Part shown: one piece after another, positions 9,001-21,974 of the stretch
Layout: every line of letters begins with the position of its first letter
Position numbering within the stretch: the first letter of the stretch is position 1
Origin: Anarhynchus alexandrinus
Taxonomy: Eukaryota; Chordata; Aves; Charadriiformes; Charadriidae
Assembly: GCA_008711295.1 (NCBI GenBank)
Contig: VUYV01000226.1
Span: forward strand, 1,150,533-1,214,532
Length of the DNA: 64,000 nucleotides
Direction of reading: 5' to 3'
Made by a program: the position numbers and the translations under genes
The notes under the pieces: model-generated
Databases searched by the model: none
What the model was told of the DNA's origin: nothing
What the model saw: the letters and a program-made list of their open reading frames with translations, nothing else

Positions 9001-12000
9001 AAAAGAAGAGAAGTAATATTTGTATCATTACATTAAAATGTTGGACATGCCTCACACTCTTCCAATCTCTAGGTCCTACCCACAAAGTAAACTAACCTAT
9101 GTCCTTTACAAAGCAAAATCACTCTCCCTTTCCACCCCAAACTCTGAACAGACAGAACTTCCCATGCATTGTATACTTCCTAAAGGAACAGAAGAATTGA
9201 ATCTACTCATAGTGGAGGTCACTCCTTTATGTAGGAGGTGCTGTATTGCTACCTCCAAACTCTGCTAATGGAGTCTGAGTGGTGGTGCACTGATTTCAGG
9301 GGCTGGCCTCAGTCCGGCCTGTGGGATGTTTCCAGGTGGTCTGTCACATTTTCCCTGTAGGACACCACAAGCTCTGCTTGAGCACTCAGTGCAGCAGGAA
9401 CAGCCAGGAACCTGCCACAGCTCCATAAAAAGCATCAAGCTGAGGATGCCCTGATAAAGGCATGAAAGTGGTCACGGTAGCCAGGATCTGCAAGATCCTG
9501 CCAGGTGTAACTCTGCCTGGCATCTCCCTTCAGCAGCAGCTAAACCTTTGGATCAGGCAGCTACAACCTGCCTGCCCCAAGACTCTGCATCGCTCTCCTT
9601 GGCACCAGCTTCCTTCGATGGGGTGGATACTAGAGAATGGTGGCTACTTGCATAAGGATCTTGGAGAACAGGCTTCTGCTGCAAGAGGTAGATGGGAGCG
9701 GCTTGTTTGCTTGGGGCATGAGGATAGGCACTAGTTGGGTGAGTGGAGTTGGATGGTTGCTTGCAGAAGGAGGGGTGCTTGGCCACAGCTCATGAGAAAA
9801 GCAGGAAGGCAACAAGTTGTGAAAGGGAAGGAAGTCCCCATAACTCAAGGTTTAGAACCGCTGGTTTATTGCTGTGTCCTGTCTGCTTTCCCCCAGTGAA
9901 GTGAGAGCGTAGCCCTCCCACTAGTGCTCCCCCATTGGCCCCCAATTCTGGCTGTACGAACCTGGACTATAGGTGGCAACTCTGCTGCACCCAAAGTCTG
10001 GGATAAGAGCTATGGAAAGGCAGATTGATGCCCATGTGTGTTGCTGTGCAGTGGGAACAGGGATCCCCTTCAAGCCCCGTATTGTTTAAATCATCTGGCC
10101 TAAACAGATCACATCCCCTGGCATCAAAGCAGCAGCATTAAAATGGCTTTAGTGAGTCTTCCAAGCTGTATGAATCACTAGCAAAAATCCTGTTGTATCA
10201 CCTGAATTACTGACTTAGCTTGAGAAACCACTGTGAACTGAGAAACTGCAGAGAGAAAAGAAATCAAGCTTAAATAGCATTCACCCCAGTGTGGTACTGG
10301 GATTTAGTCTCACATGAGCTTGCAACTTTAATTCTAGGGAGTTCTTTGAAAATGCTTGGTTTAGTGTCTTGAAAAGTCAAAAATTTTGGTCTGTCTTTCT
10401 AGCCTTGATACACCTGTTGTGCCTTGAGTGTTGCAAGATCTAAGGTCAAGCTGAGTTTAGAGAGTGTATTTCTTGCAATCCTCTCACAAAAAGACTAAGT
10501 TAAAACAACAGCCGAACAACCCAGCTTTTCTCTTGGTAGCGAGCAAGGCGCCTGGTGTTTAAATGAGAACTGTGCTACACGGAAATCTCTCATCTCCTCC
10601 CCAGCACATTGGCTCTATTGACAGCCCTGCAGCATAGACACGTAATTTAAACAGCGTTAAAGATGGGGCCAGAGCAGGTGGTGTGTTTTGATAAAGCGAA
10701 GTTCCTAACCATCCAGTGGCAATCAGTTCATGCTATCCACAGAGAGAAGAACAGTTTGCCCCATTCCTCCACAGGTGACGATGGCACCATCTGCAAAGTA
10801 TTTTGTTGCTAAATGAAAAATAATGACCTGTTATGTCATGGTGGGATTTTTTAAATTTTTTTCTACTTGTCTATATCTATGCCTTTGCTTTTGTTGCAAA
10901 GGTATAGTGACCTAGTTTTGGGCCTGATGTGGTTCCCTGTGGGGATTGGTGTCTGTTCCTGGAAGGTGGTACACTGGAGCCAGCCCGAGTGGAGCTATTG
11001 ATATTAGGCTTATGCTGCATGTATGTTTTGTCTCAAGGGTTTTCGTGTCAGTACTTGAAAACTATGTTATGCTGGAGGGATGCTGTCTGCAACTCCCAAA
11101 CGAGCAACTAATGAACGTGCCAGTTCCTTCCTGAAATGCTGCAAGAACTCCCGTCCCACCTGCATAAACAGAGCCCGTGCTCCTACCAAACAAAGGTCTC
11201 TGGTAGCGTGCCGGTCTGACCATGGAAAACACGCTGTTTCACCTGCTAGGACAGCAAATGAACCTGGCGTGGATGACTTGTGGGGGATGTGTTGCTTTCC
11301 AAGTTCTAGATGCTTTATTTTTCCAAGGCTAGCACACCCTCACAACTCACCCAAGTTACATATTTGTCAGTATGTGATGGCAATAAATTTCCCCTTCTCG
11401 CTTACCTGCAGCAAGAATAGTAATGCACTGACATGAGGTGTGAAATCATATTGGAGTGCTTTTATTGACACTCAGGCTAGAGCTAAATTATATTTTTCCA
11501 GGACTTCAAATGGAGCAATTTTAGTCTTGTTCTGATTTGATAAAACAGTCTGTTTCCGATTCCTTGAAATGGGTTTTTCCAGCCCTGTTCTTTGTTTTTC
11601 CAACCCTGCTCTTTGCTTAGCCAACAGTTTGAACTTAGCACTAGTAGGGAACCTGTCCTGAAAAAGCAGAAGAGAGCAGGAAATCCAGTATTTCACTGAA
11701 AAATGAACGATAGCAGCTCTATCATGTTTTAAGAAAGCAGAGAATTGCATCCTTGCAAGAGGTGACCTACAGGTGAATTTGCTTAGTTCTGGGGCCAGTG
11801 AGCAAGGAACCGCAAGGGAGAGCTCCATTATAAACAGAGGGTATTTACTCAAGAACTAGTTAAATGGCTTTCTGGAAAAACTGATAAAACTGACATCCCA
11901 TTTTTCTATTAAAATGTTCAAGCTGTCCTTAAAAAACAAAGGGGAAAAACCTGCTAAGCAAGTAGCCTTTTAATGCCAGCTTTTGATTGCCAAAGCATTC

Positions 12001-12860
12001 ATTTATTTTCCAATGCATCATATACGTGTTTTAAAGAAACAAACAAAAGCCTTGAAAAGATAGTTCACCATTATCTTATTATGTCAACATGGTCAGTATT
12101 TTTTAAATGCTAGTATGCACTAAAGGTCACCTCTTGTGTCAACCCCATTAAAAAAAAAATCATTTTCACTCATGCCCACTCTCACATCTTCTGCATACTG
12201 AAGTTGCTTGTTGGTCCTGGCCCACACTCGCTGGAGGACAGCTAGGTATTGGATATTTTTGGTTCCTTAACAGAGTGCTTCCTGCGGAGTCTGATGAGGA
12301 ATTTGACGTACAGCACAAGCGGGAGAGATTCCCGTACTGCTCCTGTCTAAAAAGTTTCACAGACGTCAGGTTGGGAATAGAGCTACGCTTTGTTCCCCCT
12401 ATGCTGTTCAGTCATCCAATGTGTTTTTCTGGTTGAAGTGCTTTTAAGAGCTGTTGAGGGATTCTGCGGCCGTGTTATGTAAAAGAGCTTTAAAGAGCAA
12501 TCTGTTTCTCTCACTTAAACTTCCCCCCAACCCACACACACAGGTGCTGATTTTGTGGCCATAGTGATTCCCCTTTAGAAGGGGTTATTTGGAGATACAG
12601 TTGAAACACAGGCAATAAATTTTGAAGCTGTCTGTGACAGTACCTAGCCTTTGTTAATCTCCTCTTCTCATAATCTCATATGTGTTCATTTTGTTTCTCC
12701 TGCTTAGAGCAAACTTTGTGTTGCAGTGTATCTGGGGGACAAGGTGTGAGTCTGGGTTTCTAAGCACTGAGTGCTAGAAGCAAGTACTGATCTGATGGCT
12801 CCCTTAGCAAAAGTGTGTTTGTTGGCTCCACGCCCTGGTCGTATTTTTGCTGTGCTTGGT
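9001..12860. other. No gene seen
   Basis: Composition is mixed, with a mildly GC-richer patch at 9290-9850. Open frames reach 126 codons (11472-11852, minus), but their products are compositionally random and contain the translated 21-base duplication described separately. I see no splice-bounded exon, RNA gene or classifiable repeat. Confidence 0.5.
11574..11615. repeat. Tandem duplication of a 21-base unit
   Basis: Units at 11574-11594 and 11595-11615 (TTTTTCCAGCCCTGTTCTTTG and a copy differing at two positions) are directly adjacent. The unit length is a multiple of three, so it keeps a minus-strand frame open, but there is no independent sign that this frame is translated. Confidence 0.9.
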
Positions 12861-12924
12861 ATGTTGTTATGAGTGGTGCCCCTGCAGTTTCACTGGGGTC
12901 TGGTGGAGGGCTCTTTCCAGCCCT

Positions 12925-13110
12925 GTGTGTTGTGCAGAGTTGCCCTATACTGTGAAGAAGGTGCTGTCTTCCTGCATGAGATAGCTGCATTTCAGCGGCT
13001 TGCGGAGTTGGTGGAAAGAGGGATGTACCATCAGGTCCGAGTGGTCCTGTGGCGAGTTAGATGATGTAAACACAAAGATGGCATAATTCAGTGGTCACAA
13101 CTGGGGAGCT
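12925..13110 (+). repeat. Possible ancient SINE/LINE-tail remnant
   Basis: GAAGAAGGTGCTGTCTTCCT, followed by GCATGAGATAG at about 12953-12983, and then GAGTGGTCCTGTGG near 13040, resembles an old vertebrate repeat tail that I recall as a GGTGCTGTCTTTCGGATGAGA-type phrase followed by a conserved TGTGGTCATTAAAGAT-type phrase. The copy is heavily decayed. I do not assign a family name. Confidence 0.35.
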
Positions 13111-13126
13111 TTGGTGATTTTTCTAT

Positions 13127-13142
13127 GTGCGTGTGTGTGTGT
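13127..13142. repeat. (GT)n microsatellite
   Basis: Imperfect GT run, GTGC(GT)6. Confidence 0.9.
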
Positions 13143-13726
13143 AGGAAGAATGGGATGATACATCTAAGTCATCACTCACAGGAAAATGTGGCTACAGGAT
13201 GACTTTTCATTTGGTTGGAGATGTAGGCAGGGAGGCAGCATATGTGAAAATTTTACTTTTTTTTCTCTGTGCTTGTAATTCCTGATATCTGATTTGATTG
13301 CTTCTTTACTTCTAGTGAGGAAACACTTTCCCTCTCCTGCTCTATAAAATACCATATAATGCATATATTTAAAGAAGTGACTAGGTAGTTCTCTGCAGTC
13401 TCTCATTTGATGTGCCCCATCAATTTACTGGTCTAGCTTTCTGTCTCTGGTGTAGCTCAACACAATCTGTCTGGTTCGGGGGTAGTTTAAGCAGTAAAGA
13501 GTGTGGTAAAATCCTTATCTTGACTCTATTTTATTTGTTTCTGTGCCTAGCCTCTGGCAAGGGACTTTGGGACCTTGTCCGTCCAAGGTGTCCCACCCCA
13601 GTTAATAGGAAGGACTTCTGATACGAATACAAAAACTGCAAACTTAAAATTCACATTCTGGAGGACACCTCTCTGAATTAAAGGAGATTGCTTGTATCCT
13701 AATGGAAAGTGGACACTGGGTATCTT

Positions 13727-13806
13727 GCTGCCTTGTTGATGCTGTGTGACACGAGGACTCACAGTTCAAGTGCAGGTGCTGTGCGTGGGCTGTTGAGAGG
13801 TTTGGG
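13727..13806 (+). repeat. Unclassified dispersed repeat, copy A
   Basis: This 80-base segment is about 75-80% identical by eye to 15330-15410 in the same orientation. Shared blocks include GCCTTGTTGAT, AGGACTC, GTTCAAGTG and GTTGAGAGGTTTGGGA. Weaker similarity may extend about 70 bases upstream in both copies. On the minus strand both copies translate to a similar PNLSTAH-x-Q-x-LHLN peptide, but copy A's frame is broken nearby and I see no domain. In copy A the repeat runs directly into a CR1 3' tail (13805-13895). It could be internal sequence of a LINE or retrovirus-like element. I do not recognise the family. Confidence 0.75.
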
Positions 13807-13895
13807 ATGTTCAATACTGAACTGGAGAAGGCCCTGAGCAACCAGGTGCTTTGACCCAGGGAGCTGGAGAAGATGATCTCCTAAACTATTCTGTG
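13805..13895 (+). mobile_element. CR1 LINE 3'-tail fragment
   Basis: The end of CR1 ORF2 and its 3' UTR are recognisable. GGAGAAGGCCCTGAGCAACC corresponds to the conserved final codons before the stop. GGAGAAGATGATCTCCTAAA and a single terminal ATTCTGTG at 13888-13895 correspond to the 3' UTR and octamer end. About 90 bases remain, with small deletions. It directly follows unclassified repeat copy A. Confidence 0.7.
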
Positions 13896-15329
13896 AGATC
13901 TGGACTGGACCTAGAGAGTGGGATCCCACTGAGTGAAGGAAGCTGTGCCTGAACCAGGTACTGGCAAATGGGGTATTAAAGAGCAGAGGCTATTAGATAG
14001 GGAGATCTACAAGACTGGTCTGCTCCCCAAGGGCCCAATTGAGCAGGGAGGGACATCCATTGCAAAGAGCATAATTCTGGTTCTGCAGCTCCCATGATGA
14101 GAGCTAAGGATGTTGTACCTGCTGCTGGTGACTTCGCTTTAATCCATTGCCACCATCTCTTCTGCTCAAACGCTGGCAAAATCTACTACACCGCTGACCT
14201 GTAGCAATTGCTGTTTCATGACCTTTTATTCAGTAGATATAATTGCTAGTTCCATCCTACATTTTTAGAAATCATTTTAGTGTTACTAAGACAGTGATTC
14301 CACCTCTTAAAAATGACGAAGGGTTGTCTAGCCATCATTAGGTTTAAAAACACCACTGGTAAATGACCGGTCGTGATTCTGGGAGGAGATTGCACCTTCA
14401 CAGGGTGCAGTGATGTATAAAACTGGAAAAGAGCAGAGTTCATCGTTATTTTAGTAATTCTGTTAGTGAACTTCATCTGCCTGCAAAGGTGTCTTCTACT
14501 GTTAATCATTAGGTCATTAACCTTAACAGTACTTCTTGGTGTGCAGTCTGCCTGAGCAAAATATGTCAGTGCGTCTCTACCTCTAAACTCAGCAGAACTC
14601 CACAACTTGCTGACATTTAGTGAGGAGACATCGTATTTTGAAGAGCAGGTAGAAAGTGTGTAAAAGTGATTGTGGATGTAGGAGTACTGAGTCTCTTGTG
14701 GTGAGCATAGTCCTTTTAATACTCAGCTCTTCTGCAGCCACGAGATTCATTCATTTAATCTTGAAGCATCTTGAGGGAAATGAATACAGGCAAGTTCAGA
14801 TCAATTATCACACCAAAAAAAGAAGAAGCTTGCATTTCTCTGGGCAATCTGTGTGCACTGTAATGTCAAGCTGTGCGTGAGAATATGTTACCACAAAGGA
14901 AGGTAGTATGCTCTAATTAGCAGTCACAAAAATGAAATACCAAGGTGTTATTTCAGTGACTAAGAGCCAGACATGTACAGATTGTGATACATGAACGTTA
15001 CGGAGATGCGCGGTACTCTAAAAGATGCTTTTTCGCAGGAGGATATTGCATACTATTAGGCACTCATACATGTGATTGTACTCCTTTTTTTGTAGGGTTC
15101 ATATAAATTAAGCTTGAAAGGGCTTTAAACGCAGTGCTATTTCTGTAGGTGTATATCACAAGTACAGTTGGATGGGAACTTTCCAAGAATGCTTTTTTTC
15201 CCTCTAGGAGAGGGAGTTTGTTGGAAAATGTCAGTTATGTCAAAATCAAAACGTTTGAGGAAACCTGGCTGTTTGACAACCTATTCCTGACATATTCGTG
15301 AGTTTCTATTAGAGAGCTGTCTGTTTCTT
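13896..15329. other. No gene seen between the two repeat copies
   Basis: Ordinary AT-leaning sequence. The longest open frame (14246-14605, minus, 119 codons) lacks recognisable motifs and splice-site support. Confidence 0.5.
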
Positions 15330-15410
15330 GCGGCCTTGTTGATACTGGGGAGCCGAAGGACTCGCCGTTCAAGTGGAGGCTCTGCGTGTGGGCAGTTGAG
15401 AGGTTTGGGA
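15330..15410 (+). repeat. Unclassified dispersed repeat, copy B
   Basis: Second copy of the repeat at 13727-13806, same orientation, about 1.6 kb downstream. It keeps two CpGs (GCGGCC, CTCGCCG) where copy A reads CTGCC and CTCACAG, so copy B may be less decayed. Here the similarity ends at GTTTGGGA and the following sequence (CCTCAGGCCTTCTGG) does not match a CR1 tail, so the repeat unit and the CR1 tail in copy A are separable. Confidence 0.75.
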
Positions 15411-18400
15411 CCTCAGGCCTTCTGGGCTCTTTGATATGGGGTCTAGAAATAGGAAGCTCCGGGCCCCTCAGCTTCACTGTGAGATGGCTTACTATGGTCT
15501 CCTTGGCAGAGAGCATCAAAGGCCCTTGTTCAAGGTTTTGTCTTTCTCCTCTATGTAGGGTTCCATTGATGACTTTCAAGGACTTCTTGTGAAGTCTCTT
15601 AGAATAAGAAAACATGCAGAAAATCCTCCAGAGCTGGGAGCAATAAACTGTTCTGTTTCATTCAGGAGAAAAGACCCAAACTGTTTTGGCTTCTCTGCTC
15701 TTTTTATTTTTCCCTTTTTCTTTTCTCCTTCCACAATGTCCTCAGTTCTGGATATGTCTAAATTTCTTCTTGTTGTTCTAATTCAGAACAAAGACTTTCA
15801 CAAAATATCAGAATTTCCCATAGGAAAGAAATCCTGAATTTTTCCAGTCTATGTACAATGCCTTTGGGTTTGGTCCCTATGGGGATGGTGCTTGTGAAGG
15901 AGATAATAATGCTTCAGCAGGCCACTAACTGGGCCTTTGCTTTTTAAGTACCATTTCTGGATCCACTGGTGAATTAGAAACATCAGTGTCCCTGCTTTTA
16001 CTTAACTCTCAGAGCACACTGAAGCGGCGGTCATTATAACTGCATCCTGTTACTGTTTCATATGTATTTCTTGATGCATGTGCTAGCCTCATTTGACTTC
16101 ATTATTCTATTATAGGGATGTCTCATATTTCTCTTGATTTTTTTTTATTAAACTATTTCTAGAATTAGAGTTCATATAGAAAAAAATTAAAACGCAGAAC
16201 ACACGCTAAATCCTTTCATCGCATTAGACCCTGTCTAGCTGATTTCCCATTGTCTGCCAGGTCCAGTACTTAGTGATTTTAAATATTGTTCTGGGCTGAG
16301 CTGACAGCAAACCTTTTAGCTAAGGCTATTACATGTAAGTCACTGGATAGTATCTCTTCTACAATGAAACTGAGCAGTTGTCTGCTCTGTCTCTGCAAGA
16401 TACTTGCTCTCTGTGTTGCCTGGTCTGCACAGATCTGGACTGTGTTATTTATGCTGGATTCACAGTATTCTTTGTCATGGGAATGGCTGCTAAACAGAGC
16501 TGATGTTTGGGAAGGAGGAGCAAAGGAAACTGCGCAGTCCACTTTAATTACTTAGTGCCTCACTAAATTTTAAAATCTGAAAACCAAACAGATTTCTCAA
16601 CATTTATTTTCAAGACCAAATATCAGTTTGCCAAACTGCATATACTTTGTGCAACAGACTACACTAATGTTTTGAATTATTACTGACCTGCTTTTACTCG
16701 GCCAGTAGTCTTAAGAGTTAAATAATAGATAGAACATAGGTTATATTCACGTAGGAGAAATGTTAATGGCAATTGATAATACTGTGTATGAGGTGTCTGA
16801 AATTACTAATGATTACAATTCATCCACTTTTAAGTCTTATCTGTTAAACTGTGTTTCAAGGGCTGCTAATCCATGTAATTCAGAAGAAAAGACAGAGCCA
16901 CAGAACCAAAATTCGTTCATCAAACATTCATTTAGCCTCTAGTTGAAGTTCATAGTGCTGAAAAAGGTCCTCCTTATGTAAAGGTTTTTGAGTTGAATAC
17001 TGTGGAAGCATCTTTCTGATTTAGACCTCTGCAAAAATGAATTAAACTGTTCAGTCAAACCCATTGGGCTCCTACCCCTGTTTGGGGACCACAGCAAAAC
17101 GTGGATTTGCATAGGGACGGTCCTAGTATAGCATCCCATCAGCAGTGCTGGCTATCACAGGGAAGTGTTGGAGGGGAGTTTCTCTCTGGCAGACAAATTC
17201 TTGACGTAAGCAAGAAGAAACAACTATCCTGATGCCTGCTGGGTACAATGAACAGCATAACTAGAAATAGGTTTGGTTGGTTTGGTGTATTACCCGAGGC
17301 AGGAGGAGATGGCACTGAGCAACATCAGCTTTCAAATAAGCTGGAGCCACCTAGTGCATCAGAGCCAGCTCATGCGTTTCTTAACCTTCTGATAGGTTTG
17401 AAGCACACACACAAAAACTGATGTAGGATCCACGCTCAGCAAAGGGAAAAACACTAAAATAGATGGTGGTAAGCTCTACTAATAGCTTTAAACTATCAGT
17501 GTCAGACATACTCAGCTGAGTGTAACAGGCTTCAAAATGCAAACCCCCTGGAAGTCAGGTAGTAAGCACAGTTCATTTCTGACAGCCTTGCAAAATCCTT
17601 CTGCCCTGGAAAAAATGAGAAGGCTGCCAGCACGGTATTTTCCTGGGAGACTTCTGTTGGTGCCATCCACTTATCCAGAGGCTAAACTTTCATCTAAATG
17701 GAACAACTAACTTTTCAGCCCATGCAAAGAAACCCTTCTGAACATGAATCTTGGCAACTGCTCGACAGCATACAAATGGGTTTCTAAATCTGTCTCAGTT
17801 CAGCAGCAAAATGAGTAGAAAGGTTTCGGTAGCCACTTGTGCAGGTTTATTTTGAAGAAGCACTCTACAGAGGCAACCATAGCATGGGCTGGTTTTTTCC
17901 TTGGAAACACAGGCGGGGTTTGTACTGCACCCTTAGCAGCAGCTGGACCAGGGAAGCTTGGTGTTGCCTGTCCCTTTCCAGGCTTCTCCTCCGGACTTGA
18001 GAGAGAACTATCTCTCCAGGAAGAGTCCAGATGACCCTGTGGTTTTTCTGTGCTAAGTAGGTAGGCTTAAGGAGTGTGGGGTATCTGCTTATTGAGTGCA
18101 GGCTGCAGGACAGATTTAGAAAAACTGTCAAGTTTGGGAGCCCAGTGCTCTCTGACAGAAGGCGTGCTCTTCAGATCAAGAATGGTTGTTAGAGGCTGTG
18201 CAAGGGTGGATGCGTGACCCCACCTCTCCCAGAGAAAACTGGAGAGTCATTTCTAATTACTGTGAATAAATCTCCATTCCAAATGTTATAATGATTCATT
18301 GAGCACATGGAGCTGAGCGAATACTCTGGCATTAGTGAAATGTCATACGTAGACAAAACATGCCTATCATGTATTCGGAGCACAAAAGAAGTAAAATAAG

Positions 18401-20470
18401 AAAAATACTGCAATTGTTAAAAAGAAATTGTGTGATCACATGATGTAACACCTGTTTGTAACTGTAACTTACTGGCTGCATTCCTCCCCTTATACTTCCC
18501 TCTTCTTGCTTTGCAAATTTTGCTGATAAAGAGAAACATGCGTTTTTCTCTTTAAGTCCTTAAAAAGGTGGCTTTTTACTACTTTCTTCCCAGCATGACT
18601 ATCAGTCGTGGCATGTTTTCTACGTAACTGTGTGTCCACAACCCTCTCCTGTTCGCAATTACTTGCTGCACTAAAGTACTGGCCTTTCCTTTATGCTCTT
18701 GCTACCCATTCTGCCCACCAGCTGGAGGATTATAATAATTTATCATTTTTGAAGCTGGTAGGGGTGTGTTTGACTTTTACTCGTTCACAACGTGCATCAG
18801 AGGAGGATGAAATGAAACATTAGCTGTGCAGTTTTTCCTCTACTCTGCGAACCCTCTGAAGCATTGGGAACGAGCTCTTGCCAGGTGTGGATTGTTTAAC
18901 TAGAACAAGTGCATTATTTCATGGAACAAAAGATCTTAATATACAAGGTACTTAATTTTCTTCCATCTCAAAACCAGCAAGTGGGTGTTTGCCCTGTGGT
19001 TATTTCCCTTCTCCTTTTGTGTTTGTTGTGGGGGCTTAACAAATGATTCAGCACTGTGTGTGAGAGAATGAAGGTTTTTAATAAGCACGCTTCCTAAGGC
19101 CGCGTCCTTTGTTAGCATCTCAGGATTCAGTGTGACGGAGGAGTGTATTTCCTAGGTGCTCTCTGTATGGCTCTGCCCCTCCTCTGGGCTTGGCAGTGGT
19201 GCCCGGGGCGAGCTGCCCTCCCGCAGGGCTCACCGCTCGGCTCCAGGGGCACAACCTCCTCAGCCTTTCAGATGTGGTACTGCATGGCTCTGTCTTCAGT
19301 GTTCCCTCGTCCAGCCAAGTGATTTGGTCAGAAAAATAATCTATGAAGAGATCATAAACTTTTGCATAATTTACCTCTGAGGTGTGCCAACCCTAAACAT
19401 TCACGGAGCAATTTAATAATAGCGCTTATTAAAGAAGCTGATAACATAGGCTGTAAAACCTGGTACAGAAGCACAATATACTGGAACAATGGTTATTAGC
19501 AGACTGGTTCACACTTTTTGAAAGGTTTATTAAGGAGAGGCTAAACCAAGGTAATAATTTACAAATACCTGAAAATGTTTTTCCAGGTTCAGGTCTTCAG
19601 TGCTCTGTTTATTATAAACTGTACAAAAGTAGTACAGGTTTTCACTCTGCTGCTGCTCCTGTAATAAGCTTACTGAGTCATGATTTTCTGTTTTTACTGG
19701 TATAATAGAATCTATAATTGGTGTTTCACAGGTAAGCGTGAGGAACTTACTGGCAAGGATAGGCTTTCTTTTCTCCTTCCCTTGCCAGCAGGTTGCTCCA
19801 GATGTACTCTGTAGGGGAAATGGACAGGTATGGAAGCATCAACACAGCACTTTGTTTTCTTCCTGTTTATCCCCTGGTATCAATCTTCTGGTTCTTTAGA
19901 GGCAGTGATTGGACACAAAATTTGTCTTACACAGGGAGGGGGGAAGCAGCACAGTATTGAAGAGATGATGATGATGATACTGTGGTATGAGAGCAAAGAT
20001 GCAAGGAAGAACTTTCTCGCAGGAAGTCCTCTGCACTGTTATGATAATTGACACATAATACTTAGTTTCTAGCAAGCTTACTGCCTATTGTATTACACAC
20101 CATCTGATGGGGTGAAGTAAACAGGCACAAGCATTCTTCATCTCATGTGGTATTTGTCATTGCATTTGGTAGTCAGAGACAGATATGGCTAATGAACCCC
20201 AAAGGTATGTATTTTTTAACTCGGGAAGTATGTGCAATTTAACTTCACTTTTCTTTATGTTGTGTATTTGCTGTCTTTATGTTGTCTTCTATGTTGTGGT
20301 AGGAACACTGTTGCAGTCATATCTGAGCAGTGGTTGTAAGTGAGGCAAGGTCTATATGGAGAGGATATGCTTCTCCATAGATCAAGTGGGAAAAGCAGAC
20401 GCTTAAGAATATAGTCCTTTCTACAGATCGTTTAGCATTCATAGCTCTGGGAACACTGAACAAAGAAGAT
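15411..20470. other. No gene seen
   Basis: AT-rich DNA without classifiable genes or repeats. A local GC/CpG-richer patch of about 120 bases lies at 19160-19280 but is too short to call an island. A (GAT)5 microsatellite is at 19964-19978. Confidence 0.5.
19964..19978. repeat. (GAT)5 microsatellite
   Basis: Five perfect GAT units. Confidence 0.95.
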
Positions 20471-20575
20471 AACAGGCACTATTGCCATTTTACAGGTCTG
20501 GACGTGGATGGAAAGGAAATCAAATTGGCACAAATGGCACTGGAAGCCATGTCTCCCAAGTCCCATTCATGTGCT
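20471..20575 (-). repeat. MIR-like/L2-tail-like ancient repeat fragment
   Basis: AGGCACTATTGCCATTTTAC (about 20474-20493), then GGAAGCCATGTCTCCCAAGT with CCCATTCATGTGC (about 20542-20574), follows the layout of the reverse complement of MIR/L2-type tails. In those, a TATTATCCCCATTTTACAGA-like block is followed by an ACCCAGGTCTCCTGA-like block. The central segment is degraded. The orientation is inferred from that comparison. Confidence 0.5.
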
Positions 20576-20929
20576 TGGTGATTTCTTTTCAGTCTTCATC
20601 TCTAGATGTGTGAGCAAAAGGCACTCCTGACATAAATCTAGTTAAAGCTGAAACTGTTGAGTTGATATAAAGTCAACTTTGTCATATATTTAATTTCCAA
20701 AAATTAATAGTCAGGTATTTGCATCTTCAGATTTTCATCCTTAAAGCACCCAAAAAGTAATAATGACTGATAAGAGGAGCCTTTCCTTCACCCTGTTGTC
20801 TTTGGCTGTCATTTCTCATTCCTTGGTTGCACACATGTATTTTGTGCCTCAGCAAGTGTGCAACCCATGTGGGCTTGCCAGATGGGAACTTGATAGTCAA
20901 GGTGATGAAGGTACGGACAAGAGCAAGAA

Positions 20930-21740
20930 CTGTTAAGTGGGCTGAATGTGAGACAACAGTAGGTTATGCTGAGCGGGGGAGTAAAGGTTAGAGGAGACTT
21001 ACAGATGGACTGATCTTGTTTAGTATTTTTCTTAATGGCATGGGTAGGTGGGAGTACACATATAAAATTGATCCAAAATTTAGAAGATCAAAATATACGG
21101 TGAAAAACAAGAACTCTAAGGACTGAACTACCAAAGCGAGCAGAAATTCCGCAGTGCACAGGGTAAGTCTGTGCTGTTAGGGACTAATAGTAATAGTCTC
21201 TTACATACTGTTGGAGCTCTACATTTGAAAAAGGAGAAGCAAGGCATAAATATATTCATTCATCACAAAATGACTGTCACTGTAAGCAGGATGAATGTGG
21301 ACCTAAAATGTCAGGCAATGTTTTTCCACTGGAGATAGGGCTATGCACAAGGTCCTGAGTAAACTTCATCTTAAACGGTGTGTTTTGTGTTCAGAAAAGA
21401 TTAAGTCACACTGGAAAAGGTGTGGAAAAAGGCTAGTAAGACACTAGGGGAGTGGAAAACCTGTCTTGTAAGTGGAGACTAAGCAGACTTAGCTGGTTTA
21501 CTCTGGCAAAATAGTTGTTCTTTAAGTATGCACTGTGGGGTAACATCAGAGGCTGGGTGCAGAACCAGTTCCATAAAAACAAATAAGCAGGATCTGATGA
21601 CTGATGTCTAGAACCTAGAAGAAAAACCTGGAAGTAGTAGTAGTGTAGGCATAGTAATACTAAAAACTGTAAATGAGAGCAAGCCTGATCAGTTTGTGAG
21701 AAGATTTTATAATGGGGTCAGATGGTGTAGCTCGTACTTC
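20930..21740 (+). mobile_element. Ancient CR1/L3-like LINE fragment
   Basis: A heavily decayed plus-strand LINE. Near 21010-21060 the frame reads GLILFSIFLNGMG, matching reverse transcriptase block B of CR1-type elements (usual GPILFNIFINDMD-like order). Near 21395-21500, GTGTTCAGAAAAGATTAAG, CTGGAAAAGGTGTGGAAAAA and GGGGAGTGGAAAACCTGTCT parallel the conserved QFW / LExVQRRATK / GLEHL region. CTGATCAGTTTGTGAGAAG at about 21686-21704 and ATAATGGGG soon after match the last ORF2 codons and 3' UTR of old CR1/L3-type families. The terminal repeats are lost. Many indels and stops show it is much older than the other CR1 copies in this window. The 5' and 3' limits are approximate. Confidence 0.72.
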
Positions 21741-21974
21741 CAATCTTGATATTGTTAAAGGCCAAGGGAAGCTCATGAGATTTATTTTTAAATGACTTGA
21801 AAATACTGAGTTGTCAGGTAGTCCTGTAAGCCCTTAGGTTCATGAGAAGTCTTTGAAATAAAGTTCTGTGCTTTGAAGTCAGAATTGCTTAGAATCATAG
21901 AATGGTTTAGGTTGGAAAGGACCTTGAAGATCATCGAGTTCCAACCCCCCTGCCATAGGCAGGGACACCTCCCA

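Noticed and set aside
11472..11852. 126-codon minus-strand frame with a repeated 7-residue unit
   Set aside because: The repeat comes from a 21-base DNA duplication, and the rest of the frame looks random.
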